From Dermacentor variabilis (Eukaryota > Arthropoda > Arachnida > Ixodida > Ixodidae), in assembly GCF_050947875.1 (NCBI RefSeq), contig NC_134574.1:156695534-156759533 (forward strand): a stretch of 64,000 bases of DNA, written 5' to 3'. The notes under the pieces are model-generated. The model was given only the letters and a program-made list of their open reading frames with translations. It searched no databases and was not told the origin of the DNA. The position numbers were made by a program, and so were the translations under genes. Below, piece after piece: positions 36,561 through 49,639 of the stretch. Numbering within the stretch: position 1 is the first letter of the stretch; the number at the start of each line of letters is the position of its first letter.

Positions 36561-36791
36561 AGTGCGTGCCGTTAATAATATTTGGGGTTTTACGTGCCAA
36601 AACAACTTTCTGATTATGAGGCACGCCGTAGTGGAGGACTCCGGAAATTTTGACCACCTGGGGTTCTTTAACGTGCACCTAAATCTAAGCACACGGGTGT
36701 TTTCGCATTTCGCCCCCACCGAAATGCGGCCGCCGTGGCCGGATTCGATCCCGCGACCTCGTGCTCAGCAGCCCAAAGTGCGTGCCGTTAA
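36561..36791 (-). mobile_element. SINE insertion with 15-base target duplication (copy 2 only)
   Basis: AGTGCGTGCCGTTAA is at 36561-36575 and 36777-36791. The 201-base insert between them is a minus-strand SINE: B-box-like GCGGGATCGAATCC, body with GAAATGCG and CACGTTAAAGAACCCCAGG, and 3' end CACGTAAAACCCCAAATATT. The head is truncated and lacks the A-box, so this copy is unlikely to be transcribed from its own promoter. Perfect duplications and an empty site in copy 1 (9579-9593) show a recent event. Confidence 0.92.
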
Positions 36792-36866
36792 GCGGGGCAC
36801 TGGGTTGGCGTAAGATGACGAACGGACGGACAGCCTAACGCACAGACACACACACGCACAACGACA

Positions 36867-36888
36867 GCCAGACAGACGGACAGACAGC
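36867..36888. repeat. (CAGA)n microsatellite, short allele, copy 2
   Basis: Only about five interrupted units against about 24 in copy 1 (9670-9765). Confidence 0.8.
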
Positions 36889-36907
36889 ATAGATAAATAG
36901 GCAACAT

Positions 36908-37044
<137 letters not shown>

Positions 37045-37110
37045 CCGTGTGTTGCGTTCGGAAGCTAAACCCCATGAGTCAATCGGCGACAAACAACTGG
37101 ACCACCAGGG

Positions 37111-37258
37111 AGGGTATTCTGTAAGACCTCGTGGACTGTCCATTTCGGCCGCTGCTAATTGGCTAGGGTCGTTTCGTCTCCTCCTCTCTCATACAGCTGC
37201 ACCCAATCAGCAGCGGCCGAAATGGTCAGTCCACCAGGTGGACTCTTACAGAATAACC
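37111..37258. mobile_element. MITE E, copy 2
   Basis: Counterpart of 9970-10115. The arms are slightly better matched (GGCCGCTGCTAATTGG with CCAATCAGCAGCGGCC). Confidence 0.65.
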
Positions 37259-38251
37259 CCCCCCCCCCCCCCCTAGAAGACGCCGCCGTCAAGATCTCTA
37301 TGACGTCACACCAACTGGCACGGTATCTTCACGATTGCGTCCCTGCCGTCCTCTGTATAGCGTTTCTTTCTGTGTTTTCAATTTGTTTTTCGAAGTCCCC
37401 GCTCTAAGAGCGGTGGTTCCGGCGTTGCAGAATAGCAATTTACCAATGGAGCTTAACTTAAATGTTCCACGCTGTTCTCCTTTTCAGTGCCGCCCGCTCC
37501 AGGCGACGACCGCTTGCAGCATAACCGGCGCCACCACCCTCCCACCCACACGCAAGACGCGGCGAGGCCACCTTGTCCGACGCCGGCGTCGTCCGAGGAA
37601 GCCTTCCTTTCCCTTTCCTCCGGCTGCTCGTAACGGGGTTCCGTCCCTTATCCGGCGCATAACACGCGTCGCCAGCCTGTTCACACAATACGGTCAGGCG
37701 CGATAAGCCGCCGCTTGCCAGCCTCTCTCCTCTCCCCCGAGAGAGAGAGGCCAGCGGCGGCCGGCGAAGGCGTCCGGTCGGCAGAAGAAGCCGCGCGTAG
37801 GCCACGGTATACAGGCGGTTCTATCAGCGCGCTCATTAACCCTCCTGCTATACAGCTACTGCATGAAAGATTTACAGATCATAAATAATAATAATGATAA
37901 AAAAAGAACCAGTGGCGATCGAATGAAACGCCATGTATGATCTATTCGCGAAGGCTGCCTTTATCTGCGGAGAAACGCTGGCAATCGGGAAGTTTTTCGT
38001 ATGCAAGTATATAAGCGACAATGCGTTGGAAGAGGCGGAATGGTAAGTTTGAATAGCCAGCGCTCGCTAATTTTCCTCCAGACCACTTGGAGGAATTAAT
38101 CCTTGGCCATCGTCGCTCAGCCGCTTCAAGTCATCATGACCGTCTTGACATCCCCTCAGCAGATTCACAACCTGTTTAAAACAAAACACCATTGCTCAGA
38201 GGGATTTCTTCGTACACTGCAAGATTTCCCGGTTGATTCCCCACAGACTTA

Positions 38252-38365
<114 letters not shown>

Positions 38366-39500
38366 ACGCAAGAATCGTTCGTAAGAGCTGCACATATACC
38401 GCATTTGCACGATTGCAGTGGCGCATTCCATTGACAGAACAGGAGCTGAGACAAAGAGGAGAAGCAGAACAGAAGAGCAACGAGAGCGCGACTGCTTGCT
38501 CCCCTTCGCTCCCTTCCCTTCCATCGAAACATTCCAAGAGTTCTGAGAGCTGATTCGAAGGCGAAGGTGTATCACGTGACCAGATTGTTTAGCTTCGTGC
38601 GGCGATTATCACGCGAACTTCGCTTCTCATGGCGCCACTGCTGAATCAACACGACGGAAGCACAGCCAAAATGAAAGGATATGACGCGTTCGCGTCGTGC
38701 GACTTCTTGCGCCCTCCGCTTCACGCGCAGGAGCAGCTCGAACTTCTCTCGATTGCTCTCGACGTCTCGAAACTGCTCCTGTTCCGTCATTGGATCACAG
38801 CGCTCCATGCTTCTGCTCGCCCATTGGAACGCAGGTACTATTAAGAGATCACTTTTGGGGACGCCTGTGACTGGCTCCTGCTCACCCCGTGGAACGCGCC
38901 ATAAGTCGACGCGCGTGCAAGATATATTCTATCAGTTGTCGATACTTCCCAGAGTGCGGCCGTTCCGAGTGCCAGTGGCACCTCGATTGGAACAGGGCCT
39001 CTTCCACGAGCTGTCGACCCTCCTGTGAGCGCCGTGTACGCACGCAGTGAAAGCTACGTAAAGATCCTTCCGAACAAGCGCGCGGAATAGCTGAATGGTA
39101 CGGGTATAGACCCTTAGCGCAAACGTAATATTGTTATCACGCCATAGCGTCCACGATATCTCGTCTGTCCCGCCGTTAAAGGCGGTGACATGCTTTCGGT
39201 TCAATTGTAAGTCTCGACAACCCCCCCCCCCCCCACACACACACTACTGAGGCCGTTTCGAAGTTTCATATAAAAGAACAAAATAGGCCGAGTTACAATC
39301 GCGTAAATACGGCATTAGCGAAGGCCGCCGGTCAACGGCAGGGAGTACTTATGAACAAAAAGGTCTGTGAATTCGGCGGCAAAAGTCAAATTTTGGAGGC
39401 GCAGTGCTGCCTGTCAGATGCGCGACAACGAACACCTTTAAGCTGGTTTCTCTCGAACAGGCAGACAAACTGACAGTTTCGAGCGCAGCGATCCTGACCA

Positions 39501-39834
39501 GGCGCGTAGCCAGGATTCTTTTTTTTTTTTTTTTCGGGGAAGCTGGCTAAGGTTGCATTTCGGGGTAGGCTAAAGCCCCCATTATTCCCTGTTCAGTTTC
39601 CCATGCTTGGTGCGTAATAATACAATTATTACCTTGAGCAGGCCCTTGATCTGCGCGAAGGTCTGTACCATCCAGTACTTGTCTGGGGCGGGCGTTCGAA
39701 GGATATGCGCCTTTGTTCATCGGCGACGTGCCAGGCATAAAAGGGAGCAGAGCGCCCGCTGGAAAAATTTCTGAGGGGGGGGGGGGGGGGGGTGCTGCAG
39801 CCCGGTAGACCCCCCTGCCTTCCTGGCTACCCCA
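39501..39834. mobile_element. Candidate repeat with GTAGCCAGG ends, copy 2
   Basis: Counterpart of 12359-12690, with a longer G-run (about 39775-39792). Confidence 0.4.
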
Positions 39835-40922
39835 CTGCTCCTGACGACAGTATGCGGAAGCTCAACTACAAATGTACCGCAAAAGGTATCCTCTGCAAGC
39901 ACTGCACGGTTACAGGACAGTGCGAAACAAAAGCAGCGCGCATGGGGTTATGCGACTGCTTGCGATGGTCCGTTCCACTGTGTCATCCTACGGCGCTATG
40001 CGCGCGCGCACTGCTAAAAAGGGGGCGGCTAAACGATGACGCGATGCCGGAGGGGGGCCGGGGGGGGGGGAAGGGGGGGGTGCTTTGTCGGACAGCTACG
40101 CAACGTAAAACCACTTCGCGTGACCTCGTCTTCAGCGCCGTCGTTCCGCTGACGCTTACTGCGCGGAAGATGGGAGGCACTTGCGGAGAGATGTCCCCGC
40201 GCGCTGTTAACCTACACCGTGTGCAGACGACTCAGCGGAATGGGCTCAAAGAGTTACGCGGGTGAGGAAAAACAAAGGATAAGTAGAAGTAAGGAAGAAG
40301 GACGGAAAGTAGCGACGGAAAAGGTATGAGCGCATGAGAAGGCGCCAATAACACCGGAAAGGTGAAAGTCAATGCAACAGGCGCCTTCGCTGATGTACGC
40401 CAAGGGCGCCGAGGACGAAGTGCCAGATAAGGCACATGGCATAACGCGTACCGCCGGTCACTTTGCGGCCTGAACGAGTTGATGACGTGCCCGCAGCAGC
40501 TATGCGCATGCGGAGGAAAGGCGAGCCGTAAAGAAGGAGACCGTAAAAGAAAAAAAAAAGGGACCACCGCGTGCGACAGCTTTCTCTCGGTCTATATAAC
40601 ACCGCGGAGGCCAAGCGTGCGCATAGTTCGAAGCAATGGACATTGTCCATCACGTGACACATAGGTGCACCACTGCGCGCGAAGCAAAAGACGTGTGCGA
40701 CGCCTTCGTCACCGTCAAATTTTCCAACGTGGCGTTCGAAAAAGAAAGAAAGAAACAGCAGAAAAAAAAACGAGGCCGAAATTTAGTGCCGCTAACGAGA
40801 TCTTTAGTGTGCGAGAACTTTTTGTTAGGTTGCGACGTCTTGACGGCTGCGCGCGTGAGTCACAGGGGACGTTGCACAATCTCATTCATCTACGCTACGC
40901 TTCTATACAATGTCAAACGACG

Positions 40923-41125
40923 TGTACCCTTAAAAGAGGATAAGGGTGCAAACGCTTATGCAACTCGTGTCGTTACGCCGTTTTCAATCAATAAGTTTAT
41001 TGATTCGCACGACCGGAACTAAAAGCCACGAGCTGCGCTCGAAGGCGTGCTCGAGCGAAAGTGCTAGAGTGAGCTATAGGCGCGAGTTATAGACAGATTT
41101 ACACCCTTATTCCTTTTAGGGTATC
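40923..41125. mobile_element. MITE F, copy 2
   Basis: Counterpart of 13781-13980; both terminal repeats kept. Confidence 0.65.
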
Positions 41126-41676
41126 AATAGTATACATATATATGCAAATAAACTCGCAATTTCGTGTCACTGTGGCACGTCCGCGCACGCTCAACGCACT
41201 TCTAGTTGACCGTTAGATACTTACAATATGGATGAAGTACGCCTATAATGTGGATCGCGTTAAAAAAAAAAGGGAGCAGCACGCCTGTACAAATCAGCGG
41301 CAATAATTTCACAGCAGCCGGGTATAGGCGCGCGCACAATTGCCAGTCGTGTCGTTGCGGTGTTACAACGAAATTGTCTGACTGGCTGTCGACGACTCCG
41401 CTGTCGCTGGGAATCGGCGGACCACAAACTGGGCGCGATGTCGGCCCCACTGTGACCGGGCTTTTAGGATTCCTTCCTCCAGAGTATATTCGTTTCTCAT
41501 CACCTGCCAGTGCGAGCGTCCGATTCGTGCGGTAACGAAGGCTCTGCGAGCAGCCACTGACGAAGAGCGAAAAGAAGAGAAAATAAATGCGACAAAATGC
41601 GGTGCCAGGAAAAAAAATTCTTGAACGACATTTTCTCTCTCTCTCTTTCTTATCCTTTCCAGCCGGCGTACCCGAC

Positions 41677-42445
41677 TGAGAGGGAGAGAGAGGTCAGAAG
41701 GGAAAGGCAGGGAGGTTAACCAGGCTGAGCTCGGTAGGCTACCGCGCACTGGGGAAGGGGAAAGAGGATTAAAAAATAAGAAGCAAGAAAGAAGTTCACA
41801 GTTTGCACTGTTACACACACAGGCGTTCATCGCTGAGTCAGTCACACGCGGTCGTACAGGCTGGTGCATTTCAAGAGACGTCGTACATAGACGCATGAGG
41901 CCCACGGGAACAAGATCTTCTCCTCTGCGAAAGGCCGGTCGTCTAAGTGCCCCAAAGCTGTCCGAAGGGCACTCCTCTCGTATTCGCGTGTGGGGCAGTC
42001 ACACATGAGATGTTTGGTCGTTTCTTCGACACCACATGTGCTGCAATCAGTACTATCCATTATTCCAATTAGGATTGAGTAGGCGTTTGTGAAAGAAAGC
42101 CCTACTCGCAGGCGGCACGGTATAGTACGCTTCTTCCCGTCGGTTACAACCAGGCAAAAGCTATACTCTCACATGTCGGTCCATGGCATATAGGCGAGTG
42201 TTGGTGAACGCCGGTGTGTTCCGGTTACTTAGAGTAATAATATGGGCAAGACCGCCGAGGTGCCGCGCTGCCTCCGTTCTCGACAATGGTATCGAGGTGC
42301 TTTCACATACATCACGTGCATGCCTCACGGGCGGCTTTGTCGGCACTTCCATTGCCAGTAATGTTGCAGTGCCCGGGTAGCCACTGAAATACAATGTCGT
42401 GGCCTCTGTCCAGTGCTTGATGGCGGCGTAATCCTATCTCTGCTA
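41677..42445 (-). pseudogene. LINE ORF2 C-terminal relic with RNase H remnant, copy 2
   Basis: Counterpart of 14533-15300. The CCHC motif (CSTCGVEETTKHLMCDC) and the following CP are preserved with a few replacements, and the same frames are broken. Confidence 0.8.
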
Positions 42446-42785
42446 CCAGTTATTCTCGTCTGTGTTTCCTTTGTGGCTTCGCGCTGCTTTGGTGGACGAA
42501 ACCGTTCTCTCTGATGAAAACTGCGCCGCCTTGCACACTTGCGTGGAACTCAAAGGATTTACACACGTCCTCATCTCGCGATAGAGGAGTGCTCGCTGCA
42601 CCTACACGTTCGCCAATATGAACTTTGTATCCCACAAACAAAAATAAAATGTATCAGAGCACGAGCACCTGAAGCGCATATACTATACGACCATAAAGTA
42701 TATGCTTACACGAACCAGATAAACTCGGGAACAATATGAGGCGCGTCGGGCCGAAGGCATGCGGTCGTCAGGTTCATGCAACTCT

Positions 42786-42809
42786 TATATATATATATAT
42801 ATATATATA
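42786..42809. repeat. (TA)n microsatellite, short allele, copy 2
   Basis: About 12 units against about 54 in copy 1. Confidence 0.9.
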
Positions 42810-44392
42810 GCGTGTCAGGTCGAGAGAACGTGGCGGCGAGTTGGGCCGATTCACCTCGATTGACTTAGCAATATACGAAAGCAAGCAAGAAAGCAATAGT
42901 AAAGAAAGGGAGTCGGGTCGGTTTCGCTCGTCCGCCTCGCGACTTCCGATTCGACCCGCTATCGTTGAGTTTACGATATGTAAACTACGCAGCTATATAG
43001 TACTGACCACACGCACCACCCGCGAACCGCTGCGTTGTAGAGAGAAAAAAACTTTCGCGCGCCTCGGCGAGGAACGCCAGATGATAACCCGGATGCCCTC
43101 TGCGTCTCCACGTTTTCATGTCCACACCGCCTTCTCGAAGACGACAAGTGCCCTCGGGGCCGTCCGTCCATCGTCGTCGCCAGCAGCAAGCAGCCTTGTT
43201 GTCCGGCAACACGCATAGGGAGACCAAAAAAAGAAGATGGATAAATGAAAAGAAGAAGGCCGGCCTGACCGGTGTCCCATCGAGACGGCTAAAAGCTATA
43301 GGGGCTGAGAGCTCAGAGCCCGCGTTTGGGGGGAGACACGGGGGAAGGGGGGCGATCTCGGCGACCCGACCGACAGAGTCCGGACTGTGTCAACAGTCCC
43401 CTTCTCGTGTGAGCGAGATAACGGCGCTCGGAATACGATACACGTCAAAAGGTGCCGCGCGAGCGAGCGCGTTCTGGGACGAGCAGCCTGGCGAGGCGGC
43501 GAGCGCGAAATAAAGAAGGTCGCGCAACTTTCACACCGCGTCGGCGTGCGATACTTCCCTGCGTATGACTATATTACCGGTGGAATCGTCGGAAGAGTTT
43601 ACTGCCCGATTTCGTGCGATCTGTGGTGCGTGTGGAAACAAGGGCGGCGTCGTTGCCAGACGCGGACGTAATAAGCGCGAAGACACAGATAGCAAAGCGG
43701 AAATGCGCGCGAAACGCCGTACGCCCGCGAAAAGCAAAAAAAGTATATACGCCGCGATGGTGTGGCCGTTTGGCGCTTCTATAGCTCTGAGGTCGACGGC
43801 GCGATTCTCCTCCGCTGAGGCTGCATTTGTGTTAAAGGTGCGATGAAAAAAAAAAAGAAAGGCTCGCGTATATACCGGGCTTTGGGTGCAGGTGAAGGAA
43901 CCTCAAGCTGTCGAAATTAATGCGTTCTTTTCCGTGGCCTCCGAGATCGCACGGACGCAACACGCCGATGCGATCTCGGAGGCCACTGTTACACATCGAA
44001 ACATAACGTTTTTTTTTTTTAATCGAGAATGTGACAGTGGGATCCTGCAATGGAGAGCTCCCCTAAAACCAAAAGTATGCGCATCGTCTCATTCCTGCAG
44101 CATATATATGGCACACGACGCGCTTGTCTAAAGCGAGTTAGACGAAGTCTTCGGGCAACGCCGAAACCCGTAGCTTCGGGGAGACACTCGACCACAACAC
44201 AGTGTTCCACAACATATCACGTGGAACACCCTCTCCCCAAGACGCGCTTGGAATTCGTGACGTCGGAGTGGGTGCCGTAGTGCGGGGACTTGACGGCGGC
44301 GTCGCGTCGCTCACGTATTGCGTTCTCGCAATTTCTCCGCTGACAGTATAGTAGTACACGAGCGGCCTTTATTTTTTTCTTCGCATTACAGA

Positions 44393-44407
44393 AGTGCAAT
44401 TAACGAG

Positions 44408-44443
<36 letters not shown>

Positions 44444-44757
44444 CGGAGGAAGGCAGGAAGGTTAACCAGATGTAGTTCCGGTTGGCTACCCTGCACGGGG
44501 GGTAGGGTTAAGGGGGATGAGAAAGAGAGTGGAAGGAGGAGAAATCGAGACGAGCACTAACAAAGCAAAGTGATGTACAGAGTACTGGACCATTTGGACA
44601 ATGGTCCACTATCAGAACTGAAAGGTTTAGGTCAGTGCTCTGAAAGAACATCCGCGTTGAAGGCCTTACTCGCGTTATTAAGGTTCCTGCGGTCTACGGG
44701 GCTTAATGACAGACTTTTAAGAACGCCACCCAGTACCGCTCTATAGTGCAATTGACG
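44393..44757 (-). mobile_element. LINE 3' fragment with target duplication and expanded (GA)n, copy 2
   Basis: The left duplication reads AGTGCAATTAACG, the right AGTGCAATTGACG. The GA tract at 44406-44440 has about 17 units against about 5 in copy 1. Confidence 0.85.
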
Positions 44758-47386
44758 AATGCAGCTCAACTGAATGTCCCTGTCCGTCATCTCCTCATAA
44801 GGTCGCCCAGTAAGTGGGTAAGCGAAAGGTCGCCGGCGCAGCGTGCACGGCTTCGCGAGGAGGACAGCGGGAAGAACAGCAACAACGAGGAATAGGAGGA
44901 GGACGTCGCGACGGTCGCGATTTCAGAGCCTGCAGCCGTCGAGCACGCGGGCGCACAGCCTCGCGCCGGGAGGAGGAGGAGGAGGGGCGTGACTTTTCCG
45001 TCGAACCGGGCCTTACACGTACGCGGGAGGGTGGAAGTGAACTTTATAACAACGACTCGCCGGATCCAAATACCACGGCCGGCCAGCCAGCCTGCACACG
45101 CTCGAGCAATAGACACGGGCGGGAAAAAAATAATAAAAGACCGGAAGAGGCGACGTAGCAGACGTTCGGGGGGGCTTCGAAAGCGGCTGCGGCGACTGCG
45201 TCGGGAGAAACTGACCTTTAACGAGACTCGTCGCAGGGGCCAGTTGGCGTCGAAATCTATTGGGTGTATATAGTTACACGCGGCACTCCGGTGACGTAAG
45301 GAGAACGCCCGGTGAAGCAGCAAGAAAGCCAGCACAGAGAGACGCCAGATGGAGCTGTATATACGTATCGCGTGTCCCAGCTATAACGCTAGCCAAGCTG
45401 TTTAAAGGGGGAAAAAATGATTAGAAAAGACAATGTGGAAGGTACGATTGTAAGACCTACGGTACTCGGTCATCAGGGGTTTGACTGCCGGACACCAACT
45501 TGTAATGGTATCTTGCACAGTATTTCTTAAACATATTTCTTTTTTTTTTCTTTTGTCAACTTGACTATAGCCTTATGCCCTATATGTACATAGTTAACTG
45601 CACAAATTAGCAGAGGGAACGCAGACGCTAGTGTCAAAGGGAGCTGATAGCTGGCTGAACGCCAGCATGGCAATTATACGTAGTAGAGTACACGCACTTC
45701 TCGAAACTTCGTATTTCTGGATTCAAACGATCTTCGGACTCTGTAAATTGACCATTTCGTACAAAATAGCGCTTTGTGATCGCAACAATCCACGTTCACA
45801 GAGTCTTATTGCCCTCTACGTTTAGAAAAGTAGTATTGCTTCAAAACTTAGGCCAAAGAAGGTACGTAAAGCGCAGTAAATGAAGCCACAAGAATGCCTA
45901 AAGCCACAAGTACTAACTGAACTGACGGTCATCGCTGACGTCAGCACAAACGCTATAGCTGACAGCGCTCATGCCCACGTGTTCCTTTCCTTTGAGGCCT
46001 GGTCGGTTGTACGAGCTGAAATCTACACGAAATCCAATACTTACGAACTAGCCCAACTTTCCGCTCCATTTTACATATCCAGAATTCCCTCTAGTATGTT
46101 CAGTAGGAAGCTCTATGGAGCTATTGGTCAGGGGCGGAGAGTAAGTAAGGTTTCAGACATAATACACTGAAAGTTAGCACAGACTTAGATTGAAATTGAA
46201 TATTTGGGTTCAGCTTGCCGAAGTAACTCGAGCAATATGAGGGAGTGTTTGTGTGGGATGTGGAAGGGAAGAGAAGGGGAGGAGTTTGGCATAATTTTTT
46301 TTACCACCTGTATTTCTTCGCACCCGAAGCACAGTGCACTTGATTCGTTTGCATTTCTCCTCGAGGCTGCCGAGGCGCAGGCGTCGAACCCACGACATCG
46401 TGTTCGGCAGCACGCCCCAGTGGTGTTCTCGCCGCAACGCAAATAAACGTAGAACGCTCACAAACAGCCCGGTGGCTCTTCCGTGCGTATTATACACGTA
46501 CAGTTATGATGGTGCGAATACTGAGGTATAGCGATGTGATTCTCTAGCGCAACCGCCACACTTTTATGCCTGAAGAAACGGTTCCTGCCATATGTTGCCG
46601 CCAACGAACGACGCCGATAATAACCCATTCGTGTCGAAGCTAGTTAAGAGACCAGTGGCAATGAATGCTGGAATCGATCACGGAACCATTGCCAGAATAG
46701 CGTATAGCCACTCCATGCCACGCCAGATAATTTATTAGCTGTATAACCGACGAAAGTGAAAAGAAGAAGCAGGGCCAACGCAGGCTTAATGTTGGGAGTA
46801 CACAGCCAATGCATGATTAGTGGCATCGTAAACGTAACCTCCACAGGGCCATAGCGAAACCAGTATTTGGCCTTTGTAGAGAAAGGTATGCTTAATGTCA
46901 ACGTAAGCGTCACAATGAAGGTAGCGTGAGAATGGCATAATGGCTGCGCTAGCCGGCGCAGCAGTAGTACTATCATAACCCCGATATTGGGGCGAATGCG
47001 TGACCACTGGTGGGCCTCGGTTAATAGATGTATATAGGCATATTGCCAATGCGCGCCTAATGAGGAGGCCAGTGTAGAACCAATATAGGGCACACGCCGG
47101 CGCTTCGAGGGACAGCGCTGGTCCAACATTGGGCCCCCTCTTACAGTGGTAGTCGGGGGGTACGCAATCTGTTCTGACGTCCCGCAGCGGAATGGGTCAG
47201 GTTTGCGCGCGTATGCAAACAGGCCCGTGGTCGGCCTGCTTGCGAGATAACAGAAAAGAGCCAGGCGCCGACAGGTATAGACCCCCCCCCCCCCCTGCTC
47301 CACTCCTTTTATCACCTTGTGACCTACCTTTCTTCTTCCGCTTTGCATGAACGTCCTGTGCCGATGTTACTCTCCGCGAAAGGCCG

Positions 47387-47423
<37 letters not shown>

Positions 47424-48231
47424 GGCTCTTTATTACACCGACGGGCGCGCGAGCGAGTGCACATGCGTGAACGATAGCGGGGTTGCCTGATATGTTTGTT
47501 GATGTCGACAAAGACCCCGTGGGGGCAAAGGAAAGTAGAAGCGCCTAATCAAGGTTATCGCGGCACTTTCAGATAACGACTTGAGAGAGCGCGCGCGCTC
47601 GGACTGCTTCTCGGTTAAGAACGGGCGTGCTTTACCGAAGTACCCCCCCACCCCCTCCCTCCACTTTGCGGTTAGAACTGGGCCACTGCGCAGGAATAGT
47701 GCGCGGACACTATACTCAGCATATCTGTGATTTTGAAGCTGGGGGAATATTAGGCCATAAGCAACGGTCGTTGAGCGATGACGCGACAGAAAAAAAAAAA
47801 AAGCGCGAAATTGCGTTTAGTGGATCGAATTAGCGAGTGCTTACGGGTCGAATAAATTTAAACTAAATTCTGGAGTTCTCACGGGCATCAACGACGATCT
47901 CATTATGAGGCACACCGTATAGTGGGGGGCACTCCCGATTAATATTGAGCGTCGGGGTTTCCTTAACGTGAGCCTAAACCTAAGTTCACGAACGTTTTCT
48001 TTTTTTTTTTTTAATTCCTGCCGCATCGGCATGCGGTCGTCGCGGCCTCGATGGATCTCTCGCGACTTCGAGCTAAGCAGCGCAACGTCCAGCCACAAAG
48101 CTAACGCGGCGGGTGTAATCGCTGAAATGAAGAAGCGTTCCAAGCTAGGCGTTCGCTTTGCATCGCAAAGCATGGTATGAAAAATGAAGTAAATACGGTA
48201 GAAATGACGTATATAGCTTCGGAGGTGCGCC

Positions 48232-48273
<42 letters not shown>

Positions 48274-48284
48274 CGTGTGTGTGC

Positions 48285-48379
<95 letters not shown>

Positions 48380-48431
48380 CGTGCATGCGTGTGCGTGTGC
48401 GTGCGTGCGTGCGTGCGTGCGCGCGCGCGCA
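48232..48431. repeat. Compound (GTCT)n(GT)n(GTGC)n microsatellite, copy 2
   Basis: About 10 GTCT, about 50 GT, then interrupted GTGC/GTGCAT units ending in CGCGCGCG. Alternating purine-pyrimidine throughout the GT and GC parts makes it a strong Z-DNA-forming candidate. Copy 1 has about 48 bases of GT. Confidence 0.95.
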
Positions 48432-49126
48432 TAAAGTATGGCACCTGTACTTATTTTTCAGCCTCCGTTCCGCTCGTGAACACCGTACAAAAACTTTCGG
48501 TAGCATTCAAAGATCCCTGACTGCTTCAGACACTTCCCGGCAACTGCACCTTATGTAACCGTAATCTTTACCGAGAAATCCTGGTGGCGAACGCTATGCA
48601 CGAGGGCGAGCGTTCCGGTAGAAACGCGGCATCTTGCGTGGGGCCGATCCCGGGGGTAGTTCACAGCCAAGCGAAAATATTTTCATCATTTTCAGGATTC
48701 CGTGATTGTTTCGCACTTTTAATAGCTCAGCCTGAGAAGATTTAACATGAAAGGCATGCACTGTCGGTGTTTTGTTTCATGGGTTAATTGCCATTCACAA
48801 AATTCTGGGGAATAACTTTGCCAAGAATGCAAGACGAGATTTGCGCAACCTTAGTGGTAGAATGACGTGGCAACATAACTCGGATATACCGCACATCGTA
48901 GAGCAAGGCGAGGTACATACATATACCTAAATATATACGACAAATTTCACTCACTGGACGCTAGCACCGGCACCGGATTTTCTGCGAAACGGGGACCTTA
49001 ACGCTGTAGCGCTAAATCAATTCATGCAGTTTTCCTGTAATTATTCTGAGGTTATGCTCACACGAACAGAAAACGGTTCGAACAGTTATATTTTTTTTTA
49101 TCCGGAGTGCAACCGAAACTAAACGA

Positions 49127-49380
49127 CAGTCGCAGTAAATCATGGGGCTTTACATGCCAAAACCACTTTCTGATTGTGAGGCACGCCGTAGTCGAGGACT
49201 CCGGAAAATTGGACCACCTGGGGTTCTTTAACGTGCACTTAAATTTAAGTACGCGGGTGTTTTCGCATTTCGCCCCCATCAAAATGCGGCCGCCCTGGCC
49301 GGGATTCAAACCCGCGACCTCGTGCTTAGCAGCCCAACAGAACAGCCACTGAGCAACCACGGCGGGTCCGCAGTCGCTGT
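49127..49380 (-). mobile_element. tRNA-headed SINE with decayed target duplication, copy 2
   Basis: Counterpart of 21908-22161. The left duplication has one substitution (CAGTCGCAGT against CAGTCGCTGT). Confidence 0.85.
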
Positions 49381-49610
49381 GTGTCGAAACGAAAACCAAT
49401 GAAGGATCGGTAGAACACGAGGGCTAAACGTGTCTTCCCAGAAGATGTTGCACGTTCGCTTCGCGAACTCGCGGTACGCTGCAACGAAAGACACACGATT
49501 TCCGGGTGGGCGACCGTGTTGCAGGATTGCTTAGCTCCAGGCGTCCTGCTTCCGAGTCGCTTCGGCGACGGTTCGAGCATTTTGGTCCGGCTCCGTATAG
49601 GAGGTGTCCG

Positions 49611-49639
49611 CTGACGTGATCGTGGCCGCCATCTTGTTG
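49611..49639. promoter_or_regulatory. CRE/YY1-like composite, copy 2
   Basis: Counterpart of 22392-22420, here with the closer YY1-like match GCCGCCATCTTG. Confidence 0.3.
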
